In this document: piece by piece, positions 1 through 10,988 of the stretch
Position numbering within the stretch: the stretch's first letter is position 1
How the letters are laid out: each line of letters opens with the position of its first letter
DNA from: Bacillus sp. AFS029637
Lineage (GTDB): Bacteria > Bacillota > Bacilli > Bacillales > Bacillaceae_G
Direction of reading: 5' to 3'
Assembly: GCF_002584985.1 (NCBI RefSeq)
Contig: NZ_NUPZ01000004.1
Coordinates: forward strand, 1 to 64,000
Length of the DNA stretch: 64,000 nucleotides
Position numbers and translations under genes: made by a program
Notes under the pieces: model-generated
Seen by the model: the letters and a program-made list of their open reading frames with translations, nothing else
Databases searched by the model: none
Told to the model about the DNA's origin: nothing

Positions 1-78
1 ATTTAATTAAATCTATCAAAATTCATTGAATCTATCGAACGTACGTGCTATGTTAGATTCAATGAGGTAAGAATAATA

Positions 79-207
79 ATGAAGTTTTTACGAGTTAGTC
101 AAGTATCAGAATTAACAGGTTTGCATCCAAGTAGTCTCAGGAGAACGCTGGTGGAACACGCTACGATTCAGAAGAACAAATCTTTCATTAAAGGAGTTAC
201 ATTCTGA
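79..207 (+). pseudogene. tnpA: Remnant of an IS607-type serine recombinase (TnpA)
   Basis: This is a 42-codon reading frame behind a GAGGTAA ribosome site. Its first 22 residues read like the MerR-type helix-turn-helix that begins IS607 TnpA (LRVSQVSELTGLHPSSLRR). The rest does not continue into a recombinase: no serine recombinase catalytic domain follows. The IS607 family protein is about 190-210 residues, so most of the gene is missing, probably through an internal deletion with a frame change. Its stop overlaps the start of tnpB by one base (TGATG), which preserves the original operon junction. It cannot mobilise the element by itself. Confidence 0.6.
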
Positions 208-1337
208 TGATATTGGCGAAGAAAGTTAGACTAATTCCAACGCCTGAACAAGAAAAGGTGCTTAGAAATCATGCTGGCGCTGCAAGATTCGCTTATAACT
301 ATTGTAAAAGAATGAGTGATAGATACTATAAGCTATTTGGAAAATCTGTTTCACAGTTAGCTTTACAGAAACGATTTACAAAGATCAAGAAGCGAAAGAG
401 ATATGAGTGGTTAAAAGACATTAATGCACAAGTTCCTAAACAGGCTTCAAAAGATTTTGATACGGCTAGAAAAAATTCGTTCAAAAAGTACAAAAATGGT
501 TCTCACACTTCTTATAAATCCAAAAAAGATTTGATCCAAGGATTTTATGCCAATTATGAAAGACTGATTATAGGAAAAAAAGTCGTTCATATTCAGTCTA
601 TTGGAGAAGTGAAAACAAGCCAACAACTACCAAGAAATAAAAAACCATCCAATCCAAGAGTTACATTTGATGGTCGTCACTGGTGGATTAGTGTGGGGTT
701 CCAAGAAGACTTTGAATCACAAGAACTAACCAATGAGTCAATCGGTGTGGATGTTGGTTTAAAAGAGCTGTTTGTAGCTTCTAATGGTACGAAAGAACGA
801 AATATAAACAAAGACGCCAAGGTTAAAAAGCTTTTGAAAAGGAAAAAGTCAGCGCAAAGAGATATGTCTAAGAGATTTAAAAAAGGTGTGAAAATTCAAT
901 CTGCCGGATATGAAAAAGCGAAAGCGGAGCACCTGCGGTTATCTAGGAAAATTACGAATATCCAAAATAACCATATCCATCAAGCAACAGCTAAATTGGT
1001 GAAAACCAAACCAATGAGGATTGTTGTGGAAGACTTATCTATTTCAAACCTGTTAAAAAACAAAAAACTATCGAAAGCATTTTCATTTCAAAAATTAAAC
1101 TTCTTCTTTCAATGTTTGTCATACAAGTGCGAGAAGTACGGCATTGCGTATGTAAAAGCTGATAAATGGTTCGCTTCAAGCAAGATTTGCTCATGTTGCG
1201 GCGTTAAATACGACCATTCAGTTCAACCAGAAGGACAGTGGAGTGTAAAGATTCGTGAATGGCGTTGTGCTTCATGCAATAGTTATCACGATAGGGATGT
1301 AAATGCTGCGATAAATTTATCAAGATGGGTAAAATAA
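207..1337 (+). CDS. tnpB: TnpB RNA-guided nuclease of IS607/IS605-type element
   Basis: 376 residues, a full-length TnpB (OrfB). The N-terminal half has the usual helix-turn-helix and basic character. The RuvC-like nuclease residues are all present: Asp182 in GVDVG, Glu275 in VVEDLS and Asp364 in HDRDVNAA. The inserted zinc finger has its two pairs, Cys328/Cys331 and Cys354/Cys357. TnpB proteins are known to cut DNA guided by an RNA made from the element's 3' end; that a guide RNA is made here is inferred. An AAAGGAG ribosome site lies 10 bases before the ATG. Nothing looks broken, so the nuclease could be active although the transposase partner is not. Confidence 0.92.
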   Translation: MILAKKVRLIPTPEQEKVLRNHAGAARFAYNYCKRMSDRYYKLFGKSVSQLALQKRFTKIKKRKRYEWLKDINAQVPKQASKDFDTARKNSFKKYKNGSHTSYKSKKDLIQGFYANYERLIIGKKVVHIQSIGEVKTSQQLPRNKKPSNPRVTFDGRHWWISVGFQEDFESQELTNESIGVDVGLKELFVASNGTKERNINKDAKVKKLLKRKKSAQRDMSKRFKKGVKIQSAGYEKAKAEHLRLSRKITNIQNNHIHQATAKLVKTKPMRIVVEDLSISNLLKNKKLSKAFSFQKLNFFFQCLSYKCEKYGIAYVKADKWFASSKICSCCGVKYDHSVQPEGQWSVKIREWRCASCNSYHDRDVNAAINLSRWVK

Positions 1338-1468
1338 ATGCTTGATAATAGGAGGTAACGATACTGCCTCGTGTGGAGTGTTATACCCCTCGTCCCTTTG
1401 GGGCTGCGAGAACACGATGAAGCACTAACTTGTATAAATTTGATTGAATTGTATAGATTTAGTTAAGT
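1338..1468 (+). ncRNA. Putative TnpB guide RNA (omegaRNA/reRNA) region
   Basis: The 130 bases between the tnpB stop and the right end of the element can fold. CCCC (about 1387-1390) pairs with GGGG (about 1401-1404), enclosed by TCGTGT pairing with ACACGA. In IS605/IS607 elements the equivalent position encodes the omegaRNA scaffold, with the guide taken from DNA just past the right end. Here the guide would be the leader and start of lactate permease. Transcription and processing are inferred only. Confidence 0.4.
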
Positions 1469-1488
1469 TTATCGTATCGGAGAGAACA

Positions 1489-3150
1489 ATGAACACATGG
1501 ACACAAGTTTATGATCCGTTCGGCAACATTTGGATTTCGGCGGCGGTCGCACTTATTCCGATTATCTTTTTTTTCTTAGCTTTAGCAGTTTTCCGCATGA
1601 AGGGGTATGTGGCAGGATTTATTACAGTTGTACTTACGATTTTAGTAGCGTTATTCGCTTATAAGATGCCGTTCACGATGGCGATGGCAGCGACCGGATA
1701 CGGTTTCTTATACGGATTATGGCCAATTGCTTGGATCATCATTATGTCGGTATTTTTATATAAAATTTCTGTGAAAACGGGTCAATTCGATGTGATTCGT
1801 GCATCTGTATTATCTATTACAAATGATCACCGTTTACTCGTTATTTTAATCGGATTTTCATTTGGAGCATTTTTGGAAGGAGCAGCAGGGTTTGGGGCCC
1901 CAGTAGCGATTACGGCGGCGCTTCTTGCAGGTCTTGGATTAAATCCTTTATATGCAGCTGGTCTTTGTTTAATTGCAAATACGGCACCGGTAGCGTTCGG
2001 GGCAATGGGAATTCCAATTACAGTTGCTGGACAAGTAACAGGTATTGATCCGCATAAAATCGGACAAATGGCTGGACATCAGTTACCGTTCTTATCATTA
2101 TTTGTTCCGTTCTTTATCGTATTTTTAATGGATGGATTTAAAGGTGTAAAACAAACTTGGCCTGCGTTATTTGTAGCGGGTAGTTCATTTGCAATTACAC
2201 AATTCATTACAGCGACATTCTTAGGACCAGAACTTCCGGATATTACATCAGCGCTTGTAAGTTTAGTAAGTTTATCGCTATTCTTAAAAGTTTGGCAGCC
2301 GAAAGAGATTTATCAATCGAAGCAAGCGGATGGTGAAGTAGCAGCAGCAACAACGACGGCAGATATGCCGAAACTAACAGTAGGAAAAGTAGTAAAAGCA
2401 TGGTCTCCGTTCATTATTTTAACTGTGATGGTAGTCATTTGGAGCCAAAGTTTCTTTAAATCGTTATTCGCTCCGGGGGGCGCATTAGAGAGTCTTGTAT
2501 TTAAGTTTGAGGTACCAGGTTTACACAATTTAGTAATGAAGGCGGAGCCAATTGTAAATAAACCGACGCCTTACGAGGCAATTTTGAAGTTTGACGTAGT
2601 ATCAGCAACAGGAACAGCAATCTTAATTGCTTGTATCATTTCTATCTTTATTTTGAAAATGAGTGCAAAAGATGCAGTAGCGACATTTAAAGAAACGTTA
2701 AACGAACTTAAGATGCCAATTCTATCAATCGGATTCGTATTAGGGTTTGCCTTTATCGCAAACTATTCTGGTCTATCTTCTACACTAGCATTAGCACTAG
2801 CTGGAACTGGCGGATTATTCCCGTTCTTCTCCCCATTCTTAGGGTGGATTGGCGTATTCTTAACAGGTTCCGATACGTCAGCGAATGCACTGTTCTCGAA
2901 TTTACAAGCAATTACAGCGCAGCAAGTCGGTGTATCTGAAGTACTTCTCGTTGCAGCAAATACAACGGGCGGTGTAACAGGGAAAATGATTTCTCCGCAA
3001 TCGATTGCAATTGCTTGTGCGGCAGTTGGACTTGCTGGAAAAGAATCAGACTTGTTCCGCTTCACGGTGAAACATAGTTTGTTCTTCGTCATTATTGTTG
3101 GTATTATGACGTATGTTCAAGCATATTATTTAACGTGGATGATTCCATAA
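1489..3150 (+). CDS. lctP: L-lactate permease (LctP family)
   Basis: 553 residues, a polytopic membrane protein with a dozen or more hydrophobic segments, matching the lactate permease family in length and in its [10 protein letters not shown] start. Family members take up L-lactate (or glycolate) with protons. The start is placed at ATG 1489, preceded by GGAGAG; an upstream in-frame TTG at 1444 falls inside the insertion element and is not the native start. The conserved GFGAPVAI and SPQSIAIA segments are present. Because the IS ends 20 bp upstream, the native promoter has been separated from the gene, so expression may depend on the element or be reduced. Confidence 0.95.
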   Translation: MNTWTQVYDPFGNIWISAAVALIPIIFFFLALAVFRMKGYVAGFITVVLTILVALFAYKMPFTMAMAATGYGFLYGLWPIAWIIIMSVFLYKISVKTGQFDVIRASVLSITNDHRLLVILIGFSFGAFLEGAAGFGAPVAITAALLAGLGLNPLYAAGLCLIANTAPVAFGAMGIPITVAGQVTGIDPHKIGQMAGHQLPFLSLFVPFFIVFLMDGFKGVKQTWPALFVAGSSFAITQFITATFLGPELPDITSALVSLVSLSLFLKVWQPKEIYQSKQADGEVAAATTTADMPKLTVGKVVKAWSPFIILTVMVVIWSQSFFKSLFAPGGALESLVFKFEVPGLHNLVMKAEPIVNKPTPYEAILKFDVVSATGTAILIACIISIFILKMSAKDAVATFKETLNELKMPILSIGFVLGFAFIANYSGLSSTLALALAGTGGLFPFFSPFLGWIGVFLTGSDTSANALFSNLQAITAQQVGVSEVLLVAANTTGGVTGKMISPQSIAIACAAVGLAGKESDLFRFTVKHSLFFVIIVGIMTYVQAYYLTWMIP

Positions 3151-3230
3151 GTGACAAAAGAAATAAAGTTTGCATTTTTCGGATTATCGTGTATGATGGG
3201 AAAGTATTGAAAATTAAATCAGTGATAAAC

Positions 3231-5210
<1,980 letters not shown>

Positions 5211-5268
5211 CACGTTACACCTCTTTACTTGATTGATCACACTGTAGTACCTAACTTAATTATATAGA

Positions 5269-5316
5269 AGAAGCCCCCTTTGCTAAGACGGTAGCAAAGG
5301 GGGCTTCTATTTTTAT
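5269..5316. terminator. Bidirectional terminator between thiC and the convergent permease
   Basis: A perfect 16-bp stem (5269-5284 with 5293-5308, AGAAGCCCCCTTTGCT) has T-rich sequence on both strands. It serves thiC on the plus strand and the 5313-6671 gene on the minus strand. Confidence 0.93.
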
Positions 5317-6671
5317 AAGGTGAAGAATAAGTGTACCCAGTAGTATAAGAGGAATAATGTGACGACGGTTGTGAGTGGGATAACGATGAGAGATACGCTT
5401 AAATAGTCTTTCCATTTCACTTTAATTTTGTTTTGTCTTAGTATATACATCCAAATGAGAGAAGCTAGCGTACCGATTGGTAATAATAGTGAACCGATGT
5501 CACTACCAATGATATTTGCGAGATAGATAGTTTTTAATGTGACTGGATCTAATCCCATTTCTGTTAATGTAATGGTACCAATCATAAGGGCAGGGTGATT
5601 ATTGAAGAGGTTGGAGAGGATAGATACAAGTCCACCCATCGCAAAGCTTGCATAGAGTAGATGTTGATTTACAACTGGCTCGAGCCAATTTACAAGTGCT
5701 GCTGTTAATCCTGCATTGTGAAGCCCGTAAATAATTACATACATAGAGAAAGCGAAAATTAAAATGTGCCACGGTGTCTTTTTCAAAATATCGACTGGGT
5801 TTGTTCGTAAGTAGTACCATCTCCAAATGAGAAGAACGAGTGAACCGAGTACAGCAACAATTTCGATTGGGATCGATAAGAAGGATGCAACGAATAGAAG
5901 ACAGCGCATAAGGAAGACGAAACCTAATACTTTTAACATAAATCTTGTACGTTTTTGTTTTGTATCAACAGAATTTTTTCCTTTAAGTGGATGGAAGTTC
6001 TTTGTGAAGAAAATTTCTTCAATATCATATGAAGAAACAGGTAATCTTTTCGGAAGTTTTTTCTTTAAAACTGTATACATAAGCCATGACATAAACAGTA
6101 GTCCTAATGTTGCTGGTACAAACATCATAGCTGTATGCATATAAAGAGTCATATGGACGATGTTTAATGCAATTAAGTTTACGATATTACTTACACCGAT
6201 TGGTGCACTGGATGCAGTAGCGATTAAAGCGCCACTTAATAAATAAGGAATTTGTTGATGAGGCTTTAATTGAAGATTTCTTAGAAGAAGAATTAAAATT
6301 GGAGTTGTAATTAAAATACTGCCGTCATTATTAAATAAAAGGGTCATAAGGAAACATAGTAATTGAATATACCAGTATAAACGGTGACCGGATCCTTTTG
6401 CTAAATTCGCTAGTTTTGCTGCGGACCAATGGAAGAAGCCGAAGCTTTCTAATATAACCGCCATAACGATGGTCGCTAATATTGTTATGGAGGCACCTCC
6501 GATTTTACTTATAATGTCCATGACGTCTGGTTTTGATACAAGGCCAGTAATCAGGATAATACCAGCGCCAATTGCTGCTGGCCACGCCTCATTTAAACCA
6601 CGAGGTCGCCAAAAGATAACAATCATCGTTAAGAAGAATACAATAATAGTAATCCATATTTCAGTACTCAT
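5313..6671 (-). CDS. ArsB/NhaD-type (ion transporter superfamily) permease
   Basis: 452 residues with about 11-12 hydrophobic segments. The NNDGSILITTPIL segment (about residue 115) and a second similar one (NNHPALMIGT, about residue 350) are the paired signatures of the ion transporter superfamily that includes ArsB and NhaD. It may export arsenite or exchange another anion or sodium. The neighbourhood has no arsR or arsC, so arsenic export is not supported by context and the substrate stays open. A GAAAGGTAG ribosome site precedes the ATG. It is convergent with thiC and is transcribed alone. Confidence 0.82.
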   Translation of the reverse strand: MSTEIWITIIVFFLTMIVIFWRPRGLNEAWPAAIGAGIILITGLVSKPDVMDIISKIGGASITILATIVMAVILESFGFFHWSAAKLANLAKGSGHRLYWYIQLLCFLMTLLFNNDGSILITTPILILLLRNLQLKPHQQIPYLLSGALIATASSAPIGVSNIVNLIALNIVHMTLYMHTAMMFVPATLGLLFMSWLMYTVLKKKLPKRLPVSSYDIEEIFFTKNFHPLKGKNSVDTKQKRTRFMLKVLGFVFLMRCLLFVASFLSIPIEIVAVLGSLVLLIWRWYYLRTNPVDILKKTPWHILIFAFSMYVIIYGLHNAGLTAALVNWLEPVVNQHLLYASFAMGGLVSILSNLFNNHPALMIGTITLTEMGLDPVTLKTIYLANIIGSDIGSLLLPIGTLASLIWMYILRQNKIKVKWKDYLSVSLIVIPLTTVVTLFLLYYWVHLFFTL

Positions 6672-6884
6672 ATTTTGCCTACCTTTCTATTTTTCCTTGA
6701 ACGAATGTAGCTTGTCTCAAGGTTTATATTGGTAGTATATTCAGTGAAAAATAAGAGGAACTAGACGTATAATGGAATGAAGTGAATATGTGTTTTTTAT
6801 GCTATAGGACAAGTATCACGAGTAGTGAAATAACTATTGTGAGAGGAGTCTATAAATTTGGTGGACAGTCGGATAGTAAGTGGA

Positions 6885-6938
6885 TTTTATATCGGCGTAA
6901 CTCAAAATATACCAGCGATTTACCGATAAAACATGACA
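6885..6938. repeat. Dispersed intergenic repeat, copy 1
   Basis: Contains TTATATCGGCG and ATATACCAGCGATTTACCG, which share a core with copies at 12673, 23855 and 49870. Such short elements are typical of B. cereus group intergenic DNA; assignment to a named bcr family was not possible. Confidence 0.55.
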
Positions 6939-6939
6939 A

Positions 6940-6979
6940 GGGGAGTCTATCCCAAAATACCTCTTGGAACAGACTCCCC
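6940..6979 (-). terminator. Probable cydAB terminator or 3' stabilising hairpin
   Basis: GGGGAGTCT (6940-6948) pairs with AGACTCCCC (6971-6979) directly after the cydB stop. The U-tract on the minus strand is weak (TTGTCATGTTTTAT), so it may be a stabiliser or an inefficient terminator. Confidence 0.6.
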
Positions 6980-6986
6980 CACTATA

Positions 6987-8012
6987 TTATTTTTCCTTTA
7001 AAAAAGTTCGATCCTTCAAGAATAAATTCCAGAAGAAAATGAATCCTGGGAGTAAAATTGCAATCCCAATTGCGTATAAAATAAGCAGTGCATAGAATGT
7101 TTCAGGTGTCGTAAAGCTTGTAAATACAGTTACGTCCGGGTAAATGATATACGGTAAATGGGCGATGCCGTAAGCATAGCTTGCAAATCCATATTGAGCA
7201 ACGACAGCTAAAACGGCGATGCGCGGAAATCCAAGTGTGTCGTACTTTTTGTTTGTCCACCAAAGTGAAGAGTACCCGATAACGAATAAAACGATAGAAA
7301 CGGTAAACCATTGGAATTGCTTTATTAGCCCTTCCATAAGCCAGTGTGTTTCTGGGTCCATTACAACGAGGGCGATAATAGCCGTAACGAGCGTTGCAGG
7401 ACCGAGTATGATGGCATTTCTTCTATAAATTTTATATGCATCTTCTGAACCTTGTTCTCTCGCAAAATCAGCAAGAAAGAGAGAGGATAGAAATAGTTCC
7501 GAAGTTAGTCCGAAGAGCATATAGCAATAAATAACAGGACTAGAAAGAAGTTTTCCATAAAGGAGTACTTCTTTTCCTTCCGACATTGTAATATAAGCAC
7601 CTTCTGTAACAGGTAGAACGGTAATTAATAGAGCTGGAATTAAAAGCCCTGTAATACCTGAAATAATACGAAGAAGATGTTGGTATTTTGGCAGTGAATA
7701 AGCAAATACCATAAATGTACTGCGAATGGCAACGAGTATTAGAATGAGCATAACTGGTACGAACATAACGGTTGCTAGGGTAAAGGCTGCTTTCGGAAAG
7801 AAACCGAGAAAAGCGACAACAACAAAGACGAGAAAGGTATTGGTTACTTCCCAAGTGGGTGATAAGTATCGATTCGCAAGTTTCGCAGCAAGCGTTGGAT
7901 GTTTCGCGTATACCATGCCCCAAAAACCAGCCCCAAAATCAATGGACCCTAATATACTATAAACAAAAATAAGAGCCCATAAGATGATGATTGCAATACT
8001 TTCCTCATGCAC
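6987..8012 (-). CDS. cydB: Cytochrome bd ubiquinol oxidase subunit II
   Basis: 341 residues with about eight membrane segments and the conserved N-terminal SIDFGAGFW segment. CydB is the structural partner of CydA in the high-affinity terminal oxidase that reduces oxygen with quinol electrons in the plasma membrane. The start is taken as GTG 8012, eight bases after AAGGAGG; the upstream ATG at 8042 lies inside cydA and has no such site. The first 8 bases overlap the cydA end (GTGCATGA), so the two are translationally coupled. No cydC or cydD follows. Confidence 0.95.
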   Translation of the reverse strand: MHEESIAIIILWALIFVYSILGSIDFGAGFWGMVYAKHPTLAAKLANRYLSPTWEVTNTFLVFVVVAFLGFFPKAAFTLATVMFVPVMLILILVAIRSTFMVFAYSLPKYQHLLRIISGITGLLIPALLITVLPVTEGAYITMSEGKEVLLYGKLLSSPVIYCYMLFGLTSELFLSSLFLADFAREQGSEDAYKIYRRNAIILGPATLVTAIIALVVMDPETHWLMEGLIKQFQWFTVSIVLFVIGYSSLWWTNKKYDTLGFPRIAVLAVVAQYGFASYAYGIAHLPYIIYPDVTVFTSFTTPETFYALLILYAIGIAILLPGFIFFWNLFLKDRTFLKEK

Positions 8013-9360
8013 GAGAATCGCCTCCTTGGTTATGTAAATCATTCTTTAACGGGTGTTTCTTAAAGAATGTCCGTAGTACAAAGACGGTTAAAATAGCGAG
8101 TCCGATATATAAAATAATGAATAGAACAAATAAAGGACCGACGAAATCAGCACGTGTAGAAGCATCCATCGTCCGTTGCATCCCATAAATGGTCCATGGC
8201 TGGCGACCGCTACAACTGAAAATCCATCCGAACTCAATGCCGAGCATCATAACTGGCCCGCATGCGGCAGTGCTCCAAAGAAGCCACTTCGGTAACGCTG
8301 TCCCTTTTTTTCGATAAACAAAGTACCAATATAAGAGAGCGATTGCTGCAACTGCAAAGGTAAAGGAGGCAGCTCCGACCATTAAGTTGAAAAGTGTATG
8401 TGTATAAAATGGTGGCCACGTTTCTTGTGGGAATTCATTTAGTCCTTTTACGACAGTACTAGGATCGAGCCCTACTAATAAGCTGAGCAGGTTTGGAATT
8501 TCGAGTGCATAGTTTAGTTCAAGTGTATTCGGATCAACAACCCCACCAATTGATAAAGGAGCGTGCGATGTCGTTTCAAACAAAGCTTCAGCAGATGCAA
8601 GTTTTTCAGGTGAGTGCTTATGTAAGGCGATCGCCGATTCGTGTCCTGAAATCCACATCGTAGCACCTGTGATGAATGTAACGACAAGTCCTAATAGTAA
8701 TCCTTTTTTATGGTAAGCAATTTCACGTTCGCTTATATTTCTCCTTAATAATTTAAATCCAGCGATAGAGGCAATGACAGCTGCCCCAGCTGCATAGGCC
8801 GTAATAACAACGTGGAATGCACTTGTGCCAAAGCTTGGATTAAAGAAAGCTTTCCACGGATCCACGTTAAAAACTGACCCATCTGGCCCCATTGAAAAGC
8901 CTGCAGGTGTATTCATCCATGTATTTGCTGATGTAATAAGCACGGCGGATGCCGTGGCACCAAGCATTACGAAAAAGAGTGATACTAATCTCATAAATGG
9001 AGGTAGTCTATCAGCTGCATATACGTAAATAGACATGAATAAAGCCTCTAGAAAGAAGGCGAAAATCTCAATTTGAAAGGGAACAGAAATAACTTGTCCA
9101 ACAATTTTGGCAAAACCGGGCCACAGAAGTGAGATTTGTACACCGACAATGGTTCCAGTTGGAATTGCTACACCAAGAAGGATTGCAAATGCCTTTGTCC
9201 ATCTTTTTGCCATAATGGCATAGTCGGAATCTTTCTTCCAGTGATAGAGTATTTCGCTTACGAAAATCATTAATGAAAGCCCGACTCCAAGTGTTGCAAA
9301 GATAATGTGGAATGCTAATGAAGAACCAAAAAATGCTCTTGCTAATGTTACGGTATCCAT
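8005..9360 (-). CDS. cydA: Cytochrome bd ubiquinol oxidase subunit I
   Basis: 451 residues. CydA binds the three haems b558, b595 and d and oxidises quinol; it is active in the plasma membrane and is used at low oxygen. The N-terminal ARAFFGSSLAFHIIFATLG with its haem-ligand His, the GRQPW motif near the C-terminal part and the short Q-loop typical of Bacillus enzymes are visible. It is first in a two-gene operon with cydB. I looked upstream for a Rex-type dyad (TTGTGAA...TTCACAA) and did not see a convincing one. Confidence 0.96.
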   Translation of the reverse strand: MDTVTLARAFFGSSLAFHIIFATLGVGLSLMIFVSEILYHWKKDSDYAIMAKRWTKAFAILLGVAIPTGTIVGVQISLLWPGFAKIVGQVISVPFQIEIFAFFLEALFMSIYVYAADRLPPFMRLVSLFFVMLGATASAVLITSANTWMNTPAGFSMGPDGSVFNVDPWKAFFNPSFGTSAFHVVITAYAAGAAVIASIAGFKLLRRNISEREIAYHKKGLLLGLVVTFITGATMWISGHESAIALHKHSPEKLASAEALFETTSHAPLSIGGVVDPNTLELNYALEIPNLLSLLVGLDPSTVVKGLNEFPQETWPPFYTHTLFNLMVGAASFTFAVAAIALLYWYFVYRKKGTALPKWLLWSTAACGPVMMLGIEFGWIFSCSGRQPWTIYGMQRTMDASTRADFVGPLFVLFIILYIGLAILTVFVLRTFFKKHPLKNDLHNQGGDSRA

Positions 9361-9614
9361 ATGTAAACTCCTCTTCTTTTTTTACCATTATTTTCTGATT
9401 GAATTGGAAGATTTATTCAATAAACTGCCAAAAATATATGTGTATTTAAAAAGTGAATATGGTAATAAAGTGTTCGAATATTCCAAAGAAAAAGAAATGA
9501 ATATTTGATAATATTTTGTTTGTTTTTTGTTTAGGAATCTTTTATAATCTTTTATGCGAACGTGAGTTCTGTTTCCGGGATGAAGAAGTTTATGTGAAAT
9601 GGAGATGGTGTTTT

Positions 9615-9764
9615 ATGTATCCTGAAGTCATTAAAAAGATGGCATTTTCAAAAGAGCATAGAGATTTATTATTAAAGTTGTACAATAAAGAAATTACGCG
9701 TCGTGAATATGATCGGCTTGTGGAATCGCTATATAGACCTTCTAAAGAGGCTTACGAGGGATAA
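9615..9764 (+). CDS. Small conserved hypothetical protein
   Basis: 49 residues starting MYPEVIKKMAF at ATG 9615 after GGAGATGG. The frame continues upstream to 9516, but that part is low-complexity and has no ribosome site. It is rich in charged residues, with helix-like heptads and no membrane segment or metal motif. I do not recognise a family. It is followed at once by a short terminator, which supports an independent transcript divergent from cydA. Confidence 0.6.
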   Translation: MYPEVIKKMAFSKEHRDLLLKLYNKEITRREYDRLVESLYRPSKEAYEG

Positions 9765-9772
9765 GGTGAGGG

Positions 9773-9800
9773 AGACAATCTAATAGATTGTCTTTTTTTA
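9773..9800 (+). terminator. Terminator after the 49-residue gene
   Basis: AGACAATCTA (9773-9782) pairs with TAGATTGTCT (9784-9793), leaving a tight loop, followed by T7. Confidence 0.85.
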
Positions 9801-9854
9801 ATTGACGTATGTTCTGTTAAAATTAAGGTTAGCCTTATTAGGGAGGTGAAAAGA

Positions 9855-10940
9855 TTGCGGAAACGTATATATATAGGGATTGGAGTTATGCTCTTAGTCG
9901 CTTTAGGTGGAATTGTATTTTGGTCAGCCTTACAAGGAAACCGTACAGAATACTTTATTTTAAGACATATGGTGAATGAAAATGGGACGCTTGCTACATA
10001 TCGTTTAGCAGATACAAAGGCTGGCATAGGGGAAGCAAAAGGCCGTGAAGCTTTATCAGAATCGGCAGGACTATGGCTACAATATACTCTTGATAAAGAC
10101 GATCAAGCGTTATTTGATGAACAAGTAAAGGTCATTCAAAATAACTTTTTACATAAGGATCGCATCGTTGTATGGAAAATCTCTGAAAAGGGAGAAATGC
10201 AGTCAGCTACAAATGCTCTTATAGATGATCTTCGTATTATAGAACAATTATATCGTGCTTATGAAATGTACAAGGAAGAGCGTTATAAAAACCTTGCAGA
10301 TCAATTGAGTGATGCTGTACTTCGTTATAATAAAAAAGGTAATTATTACGTTGATTATTATGATGCAAATACAGGTAAACAAAATAATTTTGTAACAACA
10401 TCTTACATAAACCCGCACGCATTTTTTTATATGAAAAAGTACGAGAAAATTTCTGCTCAGCAGTATCAAGAAGTAATTCAGTTTTTAGCTGATTATCCGA
10501 GAAATGGATGGGCATTCCCAAAAGAGTATAAAGAAGGTGGTACATTTACATACGATAAAGAAGTGAATCTGATTGACCAATCATACGTTGCTTACCATCG
10601 TAGTTTAGGTGGTCTTTCATCAGATGCATATTTGGAATTTATAAAGAAGAAGTTCCAGGAGGACGGGAAGTTATACGGTCGATACAATTTAGAAACGGGA
10701 AAACAAACGGTGAATTATGAATCGCCAGCTGCTTACGGGCTAACAATTTTATACGTACTACACACAGGTGATACAAATTTTGCGAAGGAATTATATGAGC
10801 AAATGACTACATTCCGAAATGATAATGTGTTTAGTAGATATTACGGTGGATACGTGACAGGTGAAAATAATAATACACATATTTTTGATAATGTTTTGCC
10901 GCTTTTAGCTGAAATAGAATTAGAGAAGAGTAAAAAATAA
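9855..10940 (+). CDS. Membrane-anchored protein with (alpha/alpha)6-barrel-like fold, possible glycosidase
   Basis: 361 residues. Residues 5-25 form a hydrophobic N-terminal anchor after MRKR; the rest is predicted outside the cell. Helical repeats with aromatic residues (SESAGLWLQYTL near 55, YGLTILYVLHTG near 290) resemble the barrel of glycoside hydrolase family 8 and related proteins. I cannot assign catalytic acids with confidence, so an enzyme activity is not claimed. The start is set at TTG 9855, eight bases after GGGAGG; a GTG at 9846 overlaps that site. It is flanked by terminators, so monocistronic. Substrate could be an exopolysaccharide or cell wall polymer, which is a guess. Confidence 0.72.
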   Translation: MRKRIYIGIGVMLLVALGGIVFWSALQGNRTEYFILRHMVNENGTLATYRLADTKAGIGEAKGREALSESAGLWLQYTLDKDDQALFDEQVKVIQNNFLHKDRIVVWKISEKGEMQSATNALIDDLRIIEQLYRAYEMYKEERYKNLADQLSDAVLRYNKKGNYYVDYYDANTGKQNNFVTTSYINPHAFFYMKKYEKISAQQYQEVIQFLADYPRNGWAFPKEYKEGGTFTYDKEVNLIDQSYVAYHRSLGGLSSDAYLEFIKKKFQEDGKLYGRYNLETGKQTVNYESPAAYGLTILYVLHTGDTNFAKELYEQMTTFRNDNVFSRYYGGYVTGENNNTHIFDNVLPLLAEIELEKSKK

Positions 10941-10988
10941 AATGGTTATCCTTTCAAAATATATATGTGAAAGGATAACCATTTTTTA
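10939..10988. terminator. Bidirectional terminator
   Basis: A long perfect stem (AAAATGGTTATCCTTTCA with its complement, 10939-10956 and 10968-10985) separates the convergent genes. It has A/T runs on both sides and overlaps the last codons of the minus-strand gene. Confidence 0.92.

Larger units (their letters stand above)
1..1468. mobile_element. IS607-like insertion sequence, TnpA-defective
   Basis: The element holds a tnpA remnant, an intact tnpB and a structured 3' non-coding tail. Its ends are imperfect inverted repeats: TAAATCTAT at 8-16 is repeated inverted at 1453-1461, and the similarity extends about 30 bp inward on each side. The left boundary may lie just outside the window, so the exact insertion junction and any duplication cannot be judged. 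The family is inferred from the MerR-like start of the tnpA remnant overlapping tnpB, which is the IS607 arrangement. The right end lies about 20 bp before the start codon of lactate permease. Confidence 0.7.
6672..6986. other. Intergenic region with repeat and hairpin
   Basis: No credible gene is present. On the minus strand it carries the promoter region of the permease. It also holds one copy of a dispersed repeat (6885-6938) and a 9-bp-stem hairpin (6940-6979) just past the cydB stop. An 86-codon plus-strand frame here runs through both repeat and hairpin and is judged spurious. Confidence 0.7.

Noticed and set aside
1444..1488. TTG-initiated extension of lactate permease
   Set aside because: It falls in the right end of the insertion element, has no ribosome site and adds residues unrelated to the family start [10 protein letters not shown].
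6782..7042. 86-codon plus-strand frame between the permease and cydB
   Set aside because: It runs through a dispersed repeat and the cydB 3' hairpin, overlaps the end of cydB on the other strand, and shows no family feature.
9361..9500. Rex operator upstream of cydA
   Set aside because: No TTGTGAA/TTCACAA dyad found; GAATATTC-like pieces are too poor.
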